This document shows, piece by piece, positions 7,530 through 18,266 of a stretch of 26,170 nt of DNA. The stretch is taken from contig NXFV01000871.1 of assembly GCA_002803225.1 (NCBI GenBank), positions 1 through 26,170 of the forward strand, read 5' to 3'. The first letter of the stretch is position 1. Each line of letters begins with the position of its first letter. The stretch comes from Gamarada debralockiae. Its lineage: Eukaryota; Ascomycota; Leotiomycetes; Helotiales; Hyphodiscaceae. The notes beneath the pieces were generated by a model that saw nothing but the letters and a program-made list of their open reading frames with translations, was not told the DNA's origin and did no database searches. The translations under genes were made by a program, and so were the position numbers.

Positions 7530-8483
7530 TCAATATTCCTCAATCATTTCCTCAGCAGCCGTCTCTCCAATCAAATATGCCGTGCACTGGGTATGATTAT
7601 TCGGCCGCACCGGTACAACTGAAAGATCCACGATTCTCAGCCCTTCAATACTCTCACTCGGAAGTCCGTATCCACAACCCCTTTCTCATCGCCCTCCCTT
7701 CCTATCTTACAAGTCCCAGCAAATTACCAAATAGGACCCAGCGACTTCTTTCAATGTTCCAACAACTCTTCGTCAGAATCGCCTTCGGGGCCAGCGATCT
7801 GTTTCTCAGTGATTGCTGAAAAGGTGGACACTTTGGAGAATTTGACAAGGGCAGGTCCAATGCCAGAAAGAATCTTTGGGGCGTCTACCTATCCTGTTGA
7901 GATGATCGCTTCCTTGGACGCTTTAGAGGTTGTTCCAGAAATCTTTGGAGCCCCAGCCGCCCTCTTCACATTATCCAAGACGACTTTCGATACTATGCTA
8001 TCGGTTATGATTGTTAGGTTTGCAAGCTGGGAAGATAAATATTGCAGTTGCAGAGGTGATTCAAAGGCCTTTGTGGTAAGTAGTAGGACTAATCTCAAGC
8101 CTGTCGGATCCCCTGAATTGATATCACCATTCAATTCCATTTATAGAATCAATCAACATCTCTCCGAGAACATCAGTGTGCGGACTTACTCCGAATTTTT
8201 GCCTGCCTTGAGCCGCTGCAAGTCTAGTTCGGACAATGACTGCTTGAATCCAATGTTAATTGTCTCACTAGTAGAAGGCACCTCCTGCGCTTTTCGATCC
8301 AATATTTAGCCTGCTCTGGATCAAGACCGAGGCGAAATTCTCAAGTTTTCCCAGCCTGCTGGTAAGTACGCATCCCGATGTGCCTCATAGTCGCAAATCA
8401 ACATTTGAATTTGAAAATGTCTTTGTGGACTTCCATTTACTGCCAATAGTAATGAAATCGTAATCCCCCGCTGCAGAGCCCAT
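7530..8483 (-). pseudogene. GMC oxidoreductase (glucose/choline-dehydrogenase-like) pseudogene
   Basis: GMC flavoenzymes oxidise alcohols with FAD. On the minus strand ATG 8483 gives MGSAAGDYDFI, the usual lead into the FAD-binding beta strand. The GxGxxG loop is then garbled and GTSGCVLTSRL (the helix after it) appears in another frame near 8385. Around 8133-7889 the frame reads NGDINSGDPTG ... NLTIITDSIVSKVVLDN ... ASKEAIISTG, the standard central block, followed by a stop and APKILSGIGPA. About 200 residues normally found after this are missing, and the sequence jumps to the C-terminal block: GVVDTDFRV, a one-base frameshift near 7650, then GLRIVDLSVVPVRPNNHTQ and TAYLIGETAAEEM, ending at TGA 7532-7530. 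The NNHTQ segment carries the catalytic-His region. Family members are usually 550-620 residues; only about 317 codons of length remain, with stops, frameshifts and deletions. The block order is that of one gene decayed in place. Confidence 0.82.
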
Positions 8484-11149
8484 TTTTGACTTCCAACTCG
8501 ATTGTAATTAATCTACCAGGAGTGCCAGAAAAGTTGCGAACGGCTGCCGTCATTCAAAGTATTTCAATCACAACCACTAATCTCCCTCTTAGATTTAATC
8601 ACGGCGCTACAAAACCTACGTAAATAGGGTCGCAAATGCCAATGCGGCATATTACCATGGTGGGACGGCGTTGCAACCGAGAGGCCAATGATCCGACTCC
8701 ACACTGATAAAAATGACCCGAAGCTGAAACAGAATCGTCAGCCAAGGTCCCAAGAAATGGCATCTATGGTGAGGAGAGTGATGGCGTATTTCAGCCCTGG
8801 AGCGTTAAAGATCCTATCAAACTTATCCCGCTGTTTCGCTACAAGCAATTCCCCCTGATTGCCTCGGTTATTATGCAAGAGTCGAAACACCTAACTGTTC
8901 TGGAGAGTATTTGCACTTTGGCCAACCTTTTTTGAAATGATCTTGCGAGTTTGAGGATTTTATATTCGTAGAACAAGCTGGGGGAACACCCTTCGTTTGG
9001 CCACTATCATTCGCCGTCGAAGAGACTACTCTACTTTTGTGACTTTGTTTCCAAAGACATCACTTGAGGTCTGCGTCTGCTTACTGCATAGACTCTTCTA
9101 AACCATTTACCTGAGTATAAGTTGAGGTTTCAAAGGAAAATACTGTGCCTAAACAAGTATGTCTCTGAGTAACTGCTTGATAATATGGTCCCATAGCAAC
9201 CTGGATGTCAGATTTATGGCTTAGTGGGGCAGGGCAGGGTCAGGTGGACGCTAGTAAAAGAGCTTCGTAGAAGTGATTCTTCCGATAAACTTGATTGTTT
9301 TTTTCTTGCTTCAGTTCTACCTGTCAGCAGAGCCTGTATATAGAGAGCGCTGTACAGCTCGTACATGTGTACCTTACGGACGAGTCTACAGAGCCTTCAG
9401 ATATCTGATCAGATTAATCGGGTCAGATCAGTACTAAAGATCCGATATTTCAGGCAATATTCCTGACAATGGAGTGTCCCGCGCTGTCACGCGAATCATT
9501 CACTCCTCTTTTCGGTTCACTGCTTTGGGAGCATTTCATTTGAATAATCGTTGATATTTTCCTTCTAATTCCAAAGAGCCTTTAAAAAAAATAAGTTTCA
9601 AGTTTTCATCAAAACGATATTTTGAACCTTGATTGAAAAGTCGTCGAAAGCTTCTCTTACTTCGCTTTAAGGGCTTTCTCTCTCTCTTCAAGTATCAATG
9701 GAGGAAGGCAATCTTTGAGAATGGCTTTCCTTTCGTTGCTTTGCAAATTTACTGTTTTGCCAAACTGTCGAATTCCTTCAAAAGAATCATTGGGACTTGG
9801 AATAAAGCCGAAAATGACCCCACAGTGCTGGAGGAGGCGGTTGCAGAGTTACCCGCTTCCGCCCCATAGAGTTGGCGAGCACACATCTCGGCGCCCTCAC
9901 ACTGTCCAAGCTGAGAAGCGAAAAGATACGGAGGAGGCTAGTTGCATTAATGTTAGAAGGGTACATCATATGTTCCTTAAGTGTCTGGGAAATAAGAACG
10001 ATGCTATGAGGACCTTCAGGGCAATAGTAAATGTGGATCAGGAGAACGGTTATTGCGATGACAATGGCTTCCGGTATCAAACTGAGCATGGTAACTTAGG
10101 TCTCTATCCAGTGTTTTGGGCCCCAGCTATAGACGAGACGAAATTAGTGTGGCGTGTTGACTAAACCCTCTACGTAAGGCGGGATGCATATTAACGTTGT
10201 TGGGCAGTCTATTATTGGTTAGCGCAAACGAAATAGGCTTAGCGGGTACGTTAATAAGTGACATTAATAGGCAGTATAAGAACTTAACTTTGATTGATTG
10301 ATTGGATCTTATGCTGATCTAGCTATGAAACAAGAGCTATGTAGTATCACGGCTTATACAGATGACCCGTGAAAATCTATGTTTTGTGGTCTAATCTGCC
10401 ACAGATGGATTATGATAATCCCACTTCGTGCCGATATCCACTTCCCATCTTGCTACCACCCCGCATATAACATCACTGATTACAAGAACAACATGGTCCG
10501 GCCAACCACTGGAACACTCCATTGTTTGCAGACGAGTGGACTCCTGGTCAGGGGAACCAACCATTTGTGCTTTCAAGCGGAGATCCCACGGGTTACAGTC
10601 TCCACGCGGATTTCGTGAGTTTCCTCTTTCGATCGCGTTGTTCTTCAGCTGACAAATCCCTAGATCGCTAGATGGGACGTCACCACCGGCATGTTCATTG
10701 AAATCATTGGATAGAAGGCTCGATCACTGGTGTGGAGCACGCTTAGAGCTCCGCCTAGTTAAAATCCCAGCCCCAGTGGGCTGATCAGAACTTTTTCACT
10801 CTTTTCTTTGCTTCAACTTCCATCAACGTTTCTCTTCACAGAGACCCCACCCATGTTGGAAATATGCTGCACCTACACCACTTATTATTGTCGATGTGAA
10901 GTGGAATATACAATTTTTTTAACGTAATACGCTCCGTTTTGGGCAAAATTCTTTCAGACCTTTCTAAACTCTTTACCTACGACGATGGATAAGAGAAGTC
11001 TTTAGATACCGAAAAGTCTCTAACCACCGAAACGAAAGCACCCATCCAGTTGACACTAGGCTCTGGCGACTTGGCCACGGTTACGAAGGTCAAGACTATG
11101 GTGGAAGACATCATCGAGCGAAAGCCCTCGAAATATGACACAAGTGTCG
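8484..11149. other. Long intergenic stretch without a confident gene
   Basis: Several short open frames exist (9633-9869 and 9715-10164 plus, 9787-10089 minus, 10379-10652 plus) but none has a recognised domain or convincing codon pattern. Around 9880-10000 a plus-strand reading gives a hydrophobic segment (ALMLEGYIICSLSVWEI) bounded by frame breaks, which may be debris of a membrane-protein gene. A TTGATTGATTGATTGG run lies near 10284-10298, and ATCTGATCAGAT-like palindromic sequence near 9400-9430. Base composition is ordinary, so this is not RIP-type DNA. It may hold further gene relics too decayed to name by eye. Confidence 0.45.
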
Positions 11150-11374
11150 TAGTCATGCTGCGAACCCTCCTGGCATCTGTTGGACTCGGAGATCATGTGG
11201 GAGTTGTACGGGATGGAAGATAAGGAGGAGGGTATCAGAACATTTTTGGAGAAGAGAGAATCGAGGATGAAGGGGCATTTGAGAAGGGGCATGCCGGGCA
11301 ATGTGCCGTCGTGGGAGGAGGTTGATGTGAAGCCGAGGAGGTTAGTTGAGCAGGTAGGGAAGTCGAAGTTGTGA
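11150..11374 (+). pseudogene. Probable enoyl-CoA hydratase/isomerase C-terminal fragment
   Basis: The plus strand reads HLLDSEIMWELYGMEDKEEG, then IRTFLEKRESRMKG, and ends at TGA 11372-11374. The pattern 'LDS..M..LY..ED..EGI.AFLEKR.P.F.G' is the usual C-terminal helix region of crotonase-fold enoyl-CoA hydratases. No crotonase core, oxyanion-hole motif or start codon can be read upstream in any frame, so this looks like the tail of a lost gene. It converges with the DUF3433 gene, 66 bases apart. The assignment is from memory of the family pattern; a chance short frame is the alternative. Confidence 0.42.
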
Positions 11375-11440
11375 AACGTTCTTTTTGAAATCTGAAAATA
11401 TGAGTGTCTTAAGAAGGAAAGTCGAGCACGGCATTCGGAG

Positions 11441-13429
11441 TTAGTTTCCGCTCGTCGATATCGAATCCAGTCTCTCAATCCCCACAACTCGTCCATCTGC
11501 ACTTGCAACTCTCCCAAACCCATAATCTCCCTCAAGACCTTGAAGATACTTCTCCCTCGCCTTCTCACTCATCTCTGCCACAGGTCTCAGATTCTCGCAC
11601 AGCCGCCTGCTAGCACAAATATAAGACATCATCATTCCCAAGCTACTCGGATTCCTCTCCAACCCCGGCAGCCTCAACACAAAGAACTGCCGATAGAATG
11701 GCACGAACAACACAACCACAATCAGTAACGCCACTGCAATCCACTGATTGACATACACTCCGTTCACCGTGTACCCCTGACCCTGCGCCATTGACGCCAC
11801 GACACCAAAACAAACAAGGCTCAGCTCGAGGAAATTCGACATCATACTCACGAAGAACAAAACTCCTTGTCCGTGCATGAACGCAGAGAAAGTGACACCG
11901 AGAGGTGGGATAGAGGTATAATCCCGTGCGAAGGCAGGCCAAGCAGAGCGCGGTCTGGTATGCAGAGAGCGGAAGACCCAGAGGGTGCGAGTCTCGCGCT
12001 CGACGACTTTCCAAACGGATTTGGTGACGGCAGCGACAACGATGGAGAGCATGGTGGAGAGAAGGGCGCTGGAAGAGACGGTTTGCCAGGTGAGCTCGCC
12101 GGTTGCAGAGGCGCCATTACGGTCGACGCCGCCGTAGAGGAGGGTGAAGAGAAGGAGGATGAAGAGGGCGATCATGCTGAGTCTCAGAGCCCATCGCAGG
12201 GTTGAGAATGGTCTGGTGAAACTCCTTGGAAGGTATTTTCTGACATTCATGAAGACTGCTTCGTTTATCTCTCGGCAAGTTGCCTTTGTGTTGGCTGGTG
12301 GCTCGTCAAGGAAATAGAAGCCATAGATGGGACAACGGCTGGAATCTTTCCAGCCCAGGTGAACCGTCCTATTCTCCAGAGCAGCTCGCGCGCTTTCTGA
12401 AGACTCAGATGCCAGAGGCACAAAAGGGGGGAGGAAGTCATCGTGCGCAGCGGCGAGACTAGCAAGCACCGCGAAGCTCTCATACGAGTCCTTCATACCG
12501 CTCCTTCTCGACTGCAAGAGCCACGCTAAGACAGACCCAGTGACAACCACCAAGAGTAGTACCGCTTCTTGAGCCCTTGATAGCGTTGGATCCACGTAAA
12601 CCACGCTTTGCACCACTCCCATATCTGTCACACCAGCTTCATCTTGCCCATTGATACCAAGGTCGCCCAACTCCCAAAACTCAGTACCCCACACAATCCC
12701 GGTGATCGGCGCATCAGCGTCACTTGGAACCGCGCTGCCATTCAAGTGCGTGAACGCCCTGAACTCTCCAAGATAACTCGGATCAAAATACCCAACCTGC
12801 GACAAACTCGTCTGCGTGTTGAAGAGCTGCGATTGCAGTACCGGCGACACAGTCCCCATTAACACCCAACTGACCGAGCAGAAGAAAACGGCCCACTGCC
12901 GCCAGTGAAATGCTTGTATCGGCGACAAAAATGGTGGTAAGCTGATGTATTCAGCAAAGACTGAGTGCTTCGCAAGTGAGCCCTGAGGCCGAGAAGCTTG
13001 ATAAAATGGTTCCACACGCTTTATTTCAGCATCGACGGTCTCCCATAGCACGCCGTAGAGGACGAAGACGATGGTCGGGAGGTAGACCCAGAGGAAATAA
13101 TAGAATGGAGGGATTGAGGAGATGGTTGTGAACGTTAAGAGGCCGGATTTGGAGGTTGAAGCATTCAAGAAGGTTGATGTGGATGGAATCGTTTGGGCGA
13201 CATTTCTGGGAGAGTTATTGGTGTACCAGCTTAGCCAGGTTGATAGCAATTGCGATGAAGAAACAGGCTTATTGCTTAATTGCACCAAGAACTCGAGAAT
13301 GGCGGCTAGAACCGCTGCCAGAATGATCAGAGGGATCAGGAAGGTGGGACTGATCTTCCAGGACTTCCAGTTGTACTGCTTTTGCTGCTTGGCGGAAGAT
13401 GGGTGGTTCAGGGGTGTCCTTTTGCCCAT
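11441..13429 (-). CDS. DUF3433-family multi-pass membrane protein
   Basis: A 662-residue single-exon gene, ATG 13429 to stop at 11441. The frame is open slightly further (a GTG at 13450), but GTG is not a credible start here and ATG 13429 has A at -3. After a basic, Lys/Gln-rich N-terminus, hydrophobic spans lie at about residues 28-48, 107-129, 175-198, 288-306, 414-433, 452-472, 520-546 and 562-582. Two copies of the DUF3433 pattern are visible. The first is at about 133-228 (EIKRVEPFYQ, EYISLPPFLSPIQAF, then a span). The second is at about 475-570 (ETRTLWVFRSL, DYTSIPPLGVTFSAF, then a span). This two-copy layout is typical of the family, which is common in Pezizomycotina and lacks a settled biochemical function; a plasma-membrane or endomembrane location is inferred. 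A loop at about 200-285 with an Asn-Gly-Ser sequon is likely lumenal or extracellular. The coding sequence is intact, and codon use is normal, unlike the A+T-rich DNA that begins about 580 bases upstream of its start. Confidence 0.88.
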   Translation of the reverse strand: MGKRTPLNHPSSAKQQKQYNWKSWKISPTFLIPLIILAAVLAAILEFLVQLSNKPVSSSQLLSTWLSWYTNNSPRNVAQTIPSTSTFLNASTSKSGLLTFTTISSIPPFYYFLWVYLPTIVFVLYGVLWETVDAEIKRVEPFYQASRPQGSLAKHSVFAEYISLPPFLSPIQAFHWRQWAVFFCSVSWVLMGTVSPVLQSQLFNTQTSLSQVGYFDPSYLGEFRAFTHLNGSAVPSDADAPITGIVWGTEFWELGDLGINGQDEAGVTDMGVVQSVVYVDPTLSRAQEAVLLLVVVTGSVLAWLLQSRRSGMKDSYESFAVLASLAAAHDDFLPPFVPLASESSESARAALENRTVHLGWKDSSRCPIYGFYFLDEPPANTKATCREINEAVFMNVRKYLPRSFTRPFSTLRWALRLSMIALFILLLFTLLYGGVDRNGASATGELTWQTVSSSALLSTMLSIVVAAVTKSVWKVVERETRTLWVFRSLHTRPRSAWPAFARDYTSIPPLGVTFSAFMHGQGVLFFVSMMSNFLELSLVCFGVVASMAQGQGYTVNGVYVNQWIAVALLIVVVLFVPFYRQFFVLRLPGLERNPSSLGMMMSYICASRRLCENLRPVAEMSEKAREKYLQGLEGDYGFGRVASADGRVVGIERLDSISTSGN

Positions 13430-14011
13430 CTTATCCTGCACTCGCTGCACGACACCTTCTCCCCGTTTGGCAGCAACGACTATTAGATATACTTTTTGGT
13501 CAAATGTCGATCATCGTAGCAAGCATGGCCCTTGGGGTGGTACAAGCTAGGGTCTCTGACAAGCTTTCTGTAAAGCTTATGTTCAGCTCGGTGGAAAGTT
13601 GCACCGCAGCCCAATTTGTTTGACGACAGTTTCTCTTCCAATAAAATTTGAAAGAGGCCTTTTGAATAATAATGTGCATGTGTGTGATTCCCCAACAGGA
13701 AACCGCAGTCAGCTACCAGTAACCAACCTTCCCCTCAACATCGCGTGTAACGCGCTCGACGAGCTATAAAATCACTTTTCATCACTCACTTCCGATAACT
13801 GGCATTATATTGCAGAAATTATCTTTTGCCTACTTTGGATAAAGAGAAAGGTTCTGCGCTGTACTATGGTCAATTTGATACCAAGCTGACTATCTATTTA
13901 GCCAGGAAAGTAAACCACGATCTGCGCAAACCAAATCTCTTATCGTCGAACCATGCAGTTACTTGGGGCCACGTTGATGCCATGGAGCCTACAAAGGGTG
14001 GATGGCTTTGA
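13430..14011. other. Upstream region of the DUF3433 gene up to the A+T-rich block
   Basis: The interval holds the presumed promoter of the minus-strand DUF3433 gene. Short open frames (13483-13695 minus, 13826-14011 plus) show no domain. Composition is normal until about 14011 and then changes sharply to A+T-rich DNA, marking the edge of the transposon nest. Confidence 0.5.
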
Positions 14012-15067
14012 AATCCGGTTAGACTAGAATCTCTTTACTTATATATCTAAAGTAGGTATTAGTATATATAATTAAGGCTATATTCTAGACCTAGTATTTA
14101 TTACTAGACTATACTCTACTATAATATACCTAGTAAACTATCTAGATATAACTTTAGACTATAGTCTACTACTAATACTTATTAACTAGAACTTATACTA
14201 TTTATAGTCTATAAAAAGACTCTAAATAGATACACTTAATCTAGAGCTTTTTCTCTCCTTACTAACTAAAGAGTACTACTCTCTCCTAGTAACTATAGAT
14301 AACCTAATAATAGAAGATATTAATAAACTAGCTATAGGCCTTACTAATACTATTAGTAAAGCCTTTAATAGATCCGCGAAGAGATCTCTAGGATAGAGTA
14401 TAGGATACCTATAGTAGAATGAATTATACTTAGCTATAATGAAGGATAACTAATAATCACAGATAAATCTATTAGCCTGTACGCTCTGTAATATAGTCCA
14501 TAAGGCGAAAAGAAGATACTAGGAGAAGAAACTTAACTTAGTATAAGATATTAAAGATATTTATAATATAATAAAATAGTATAAGATAACTAGGATATAC
14601 TATAGCCCCCTATTTATAGACCCTTAGAACCCTCCTAGGGGCCTTATTAACAATATTATAAACAAGCGTAAGATCTTAATCTATAACCTTCTATTAAATA
14701 TAGCTAAAGCTAGGGATATTCCCTTTAACTTACCTATAGTAGCTATAAGGAATATCTGATTCCCGTCTGTTATAACTCTAGATATCTGTATAGCTATTCT
14801 ATAAGCTAGAAATATAGCCCCTAGACAGGATGAGATTCTTACGGCTATCTTACAGACCGCCTAGCTCTTGATTAAAGCTTATATACTAAGACTCTTCTAA
14901 GTATACCTTACTTTAGGCTATTACTTAGCTACGTTCCGGTCCGTAATCCTCGCGGTTATCCTAAAACCTAATAAACCGGACTATATATTACCCTGAGCCT
15001 ATAGACTAATTGCCCTCCTCTCTATCCTAGGTAAAGAACTAGAATAGCTCTTAGCCTGGAAAATATC
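14012..15067 (+). mobile_element. Tad1-like LINE, left segment (RT N-terminal part), RIP-decayed
   Basis: This is the first part of a non-LTR retrotransposon read on the plus strand, with many stops and several frame changes. Recognisable LINE ORF2 pieces are a segment like TNTISKAFNRSAKRS (about 14340-14385), a pre-RT block (LLDP near 14620, a decayed AxxIPF near 14720, APRQDEIL near 14820), and the RT palm entry LKPNKPDY then AYRLIALLSILGKELE (about 14960-15045). These are the standard order of Tad1/I-clade ORF2 upstream of the catalytic motifs. The element continues at 21889, after a gypsy insertion that left the 5-bp duplication ATATC. The left end lacks a recognisable endonuclease domain, so the copy is 5'-truncated or too decayed to see, as is common for LINEs. 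Confidence 0.8.
15063..15067. repeat. Target-site duplication ATATC, left copy (gypsy-1)
   Basis: ATATC directly precedes the left LTR (TGTGACAG...) and recurs at 21884-21888 directly after the right LTR. A 5-bp duplication is the rule for Ty3/gypsy integration. It fixes both ends of the element and the exact position in the host LINE. Confidence 0.9.
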
Positions 15068-15340
15068 TGTGACAGCACTACGTATTGGGGTCTTACGCAT
15101 TGAAGGCCCTACGCAGTAAATGCTAAATTAACGAAAATACTAAGCTAAGGAGAGAAGGAAAAAGCTTTGCGGATATATAAAACCTAATATAACTCCCGGA
15201 CACGCTGTACACTAGGCTCCCGTATGAATGCGTGAGTCACGCGTAGTCAGGCGACAGCCTATAGTAGCCTTATTAGCTTACGCTAACAAGGGGCCAGCAA
15301 ATCACCTAGAAGTTAGGTGATAAATCGCCAGACTATCATA
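15068..15340 (-). repeat. Gypsy-1 LTR, left copy (3' LTR of the minus-strand element)
   Basis: 273 bases beginning TGTGACAG and ending CTATCATA, an inverted pair once TpG/CpA transitions are allowed. It aligns along its length to 21600-21883, lacking only an 11-base duplication present there near the GTCACGCG motif. Its left (outer) two-thirds is the less mutated copy and its right third the more mutated. Confidence 0.93.
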
Positions 15341-15356
15341 TTACCTCCTCTTTTGA
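15341..15356 (-). other. Polypurine tract of gypsy-1
   Basis: Directly inside the left LTR, the minus strand reads AAAAGAGGAGGTAA and then the LTR. A purine run abutting the 3' LTR is the plus-strand DNA priming site, and it independently shows that the element is transcribed on the minus strand. Confidence 0.8.
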
Positions 15357-16407
15357 AAAAAGCTTGTCCACAAGTATATAGATATTAGTGTATTATTATC
15401 TAGCTCCTTATATTCGTCTCGACCTTACTCCTATACTTCTTGCTAGGTATCTAGCTTCCTAGGTAGTCTAGGTCGGTCTCGATAGCGTAGGTAGTACTCT
15501 CGTAGCTTATATAGTATATACTTGAAGTTCGATGCTAGGTACTATTCAAGGTCTTTATTATGGCCTAGCTAGTGGACTTAATAGTAGAGCTGTCCCTTAT
15601 CTAGTTTTAACGCTAATATTTCTTATACCTTTTATTCGTTTTTAGTACTAATAATAATTAGAGGAGATAGTTCGTTAACTTGCCCTAGTAGCGGGTCGTC
15701 TGCTGCCTTGTGCAATCGGTTAGGTAAGAAGATATTATATATTTTTATAGTACCTAGGAGCTTGACTTCGTATAAGTTACTAATCTGCTGAGTAATATCG
15801 AATAGACCTGCTATTTAGTAGTCTAGCTTGCGGCTAAGCTGTTGTGTCCTCTAGTTCTTTATAGAGACGTAAGTCTTATTATCTACTTAAAAGTCGATAA
15901 GTCGCTAGTAAGTATTAATATCAGCCTCCTTCTTAGCTTAAGCTTTAGCTATTAGTTCCTTGCCTAGCTTTAGTGCCTTTTGCATATATATCGCGACTTA
16001 GTAAGCCTTCTCTTAGCCTAATTTTTCGGCTATAGTAGTTACTATAGGCGTATTCTAATCGAAGGAGGTTCTTAGGAGTTGACTATTGACTAGTTTATAT
16101 AGTAATATTCTAATACTACTATACGGGAATATAAGCTACGCGTAGTCTATTATTAGTAGTAACTTTAACTAGTTATCCTAGTAGTAGTTCACAAAGGGTC
16201 GTAAGCGCTGATTAAAGTACTAGTTTATAATTTTGGTTTGGCTATTAGTTTATAGGTAGAAAGTAGTCGAGAGCTTAAGCTTAATACTTAGAATACAATA
16301 AAACTTTGTCTAAAATCGAGATACGAACTAGGGTCCACGGTCAAAGACAATTGACTCTAGTGGTCTGTAGTATTAGTAAATTCAGTTAATATAAATTTAA
16401 GCTATAC

Positions 16408-16798
16408 TGTAACAAGAGCTGTAACAAGAGCCTTGTTGGCGCGCGCCAGCAAGCCTCCAAAGTAGCTCAACATTTGGCCAGGCTGTAAAACAGCTGTACA
16501 AGCGGAAACCGGGCCATAAAACGGCTATGTATGCGAACGACGGACTGTAAGGCGGCTATAAGAGCGAAAGACAGCTAAAGGCAGAGTATAGGCTAGACTA
16601 CTAATATATATATATAAGCTCTATTATCTATGAAGTTAGGAGGCAAGCTTGAGTTTATATTACACAAGCGTATTAGTACTACGAAACCTCTGTCTAGCTA
16701 CTTTAGATACAACTATTATTGTCTCCCTTCCCCTGTTGCTACTTCTCTAATATACTGTGATCCCTCCTGTTGCCCTCCAGCTACCTATAGCTGTTACA
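16408..16798 (+). mobile_element. Solo LTR A, inserted in the gypsy-1 integrase
   Basis: 391 bases beginning TGTAACAAGAGC and ending GCTGTTACA, flanked on both sides by TATAC (16403-16407 and 16799-16803). The left end carries TGTAACAAGAGC twice in tandem (16408 and 16420). Its reverse complement aligns with the LTR at 23149-23562, so it belongs to the second gypsy family in this window and is oriented oppositely. No internal region remains, which indicates LTR-LTR recombination. Its left half is rich in G+C compared with the surroundings. Confidence 0.9.
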
Positions 16799-18266
16799 TA
16801 TACCTTTAGCTGTAATAGTCTTGTGGCATAGTATAAAGACTAATTGCTTACTCAGCCGGTTAACAACTACAAAGACGTTATTATAACCTAATCGATCCTT
16901 AGGCATCGACTTAAAGTCTATAGTCATATATTACTAAGGGTGTTCTAGAATAGGTAGTGGGTATAGTATGCTAGGGGTCTTGTCTTATAGTATATAAGCT
17001 CGTCGACAGGGTTGATAGTTGCATACGAATCGTTCAATGTCCGTAAGCATCCTACGCTAGTAGTATCTAGGTCGTAAGAGCTTATAGGTCTTATTATAGC
17101 TAGGGTAAGCGGTCGAGGCTTAGTTATAAGCTTCCTAGATAATTTCGGTCTGTAAACTGACTGCTGATACTATAAGGCGGCCTCCGTAAAGCAGTAGACT
17201 GTCCTCTAGTATAAGCTCTAACTCTTCGCGTATTACCTGTTTCTAGAGCGCTTATAGTAAGGGGGCTTTGTAGTTATTTTGTAGTATATAGTTAATAAGA
17301 CTAACTAGTTCATTGAACTAAGGCTCCTCGATAGGGGCTAGCTCGATCTTGTTAATATTAATGCCTAGATCTTAAAGGACATAGGGGTTAACTTAGTCTT
17401 GTAATAAGAAGGCTTATATATAGTATTTAGCTTTTAGCTTGTTCTAGAGGTCGATTTTATTATTACGTTGTATTAGTATATCCGCCTTAATATTCTACTT
17501 TCCTGTCCGATATATCACTATAAAGTAATAACTAGCTAGTACTTCGGCCTAGTAAGCTTATTAACCTATAAGCTGCTTCGTAGTTATAAAGTACTCGAGG
17601 GCCTTATAATCTATATAAATTTAAATACACTTAGTAGTCCTCTGAAGCTTTACGCGCTATTCTACTAATAACTTTATAATAGCTAGTATCTCTTTATTAT
17701 ATATACTATAGTTGCATTTAGTAGGGGCTATTGTCTTTAAGAAGTATATAACTAGGTACTATTAGCCATTAGGGTATAGTTATAAGAGTACTCTAGTAAT
17801 CACTTTGTTTAAGGCATTAATCTTAATTATAAACTATAGTTCAAGGTTATAATAATAGAGGATCTTAGATAATATTAGTTAAGCCTTAAGCTCTTTAAAG
17901 GCCTTTTAATATTCTTTACTAAAGTAAAAGGGGACTCTTATTCTTATAAGGTATACAAGTAGCCTTATAATTACTCTATAGTCCCGAATAAAGCGATAGT
18001 AGAAGTTATAGAATCCTAGGAATAATTATATCTCTCGAACTATAGTAGGCTCCTTTTAGTCCCAAATAACTATAATCTTATTAAAGTTAACTTTAATACT
18101 ATTAGTTAAAATAATAAAGCTTAAGTACTTTGTCTTTACTACCTTAAATTTATACTTCTTGATATTGGCTTATAGGCTAGTATTATATAAGCGCTATAAG
18201 ACCTTTTTAATATAAAGCTTGTATTTAAGGGGGTTATCCAAATAAATTAGGATATCGTTTAAGTAT

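Noticed and set aside
7809..8309. 166-codon plus-strand open frame
   Set aside because: It lies antisense to the central GMC oxidoreductase blocks and encodes no recognisable domain.
9633..10164. Two overlapping plus-strand open frames and one minus-strand frame
   Set aside because: No domain or motif, mutual overlap, and the only gene-like reading crosses frame breaks; listed only as part of the intergenic stretch.
13430..13450. GTG-initiated extension of the DUF3433 protein
   Set aside because: Nuclear fungal genes use ATG; the in-frame ATG at 13429 has a suitable context.
11867..13550. Several plus-strand open frames of 60-142 codons
   Set aside because: They are antisense to the intact DUF3433 gene and low in complexity or domain-free.
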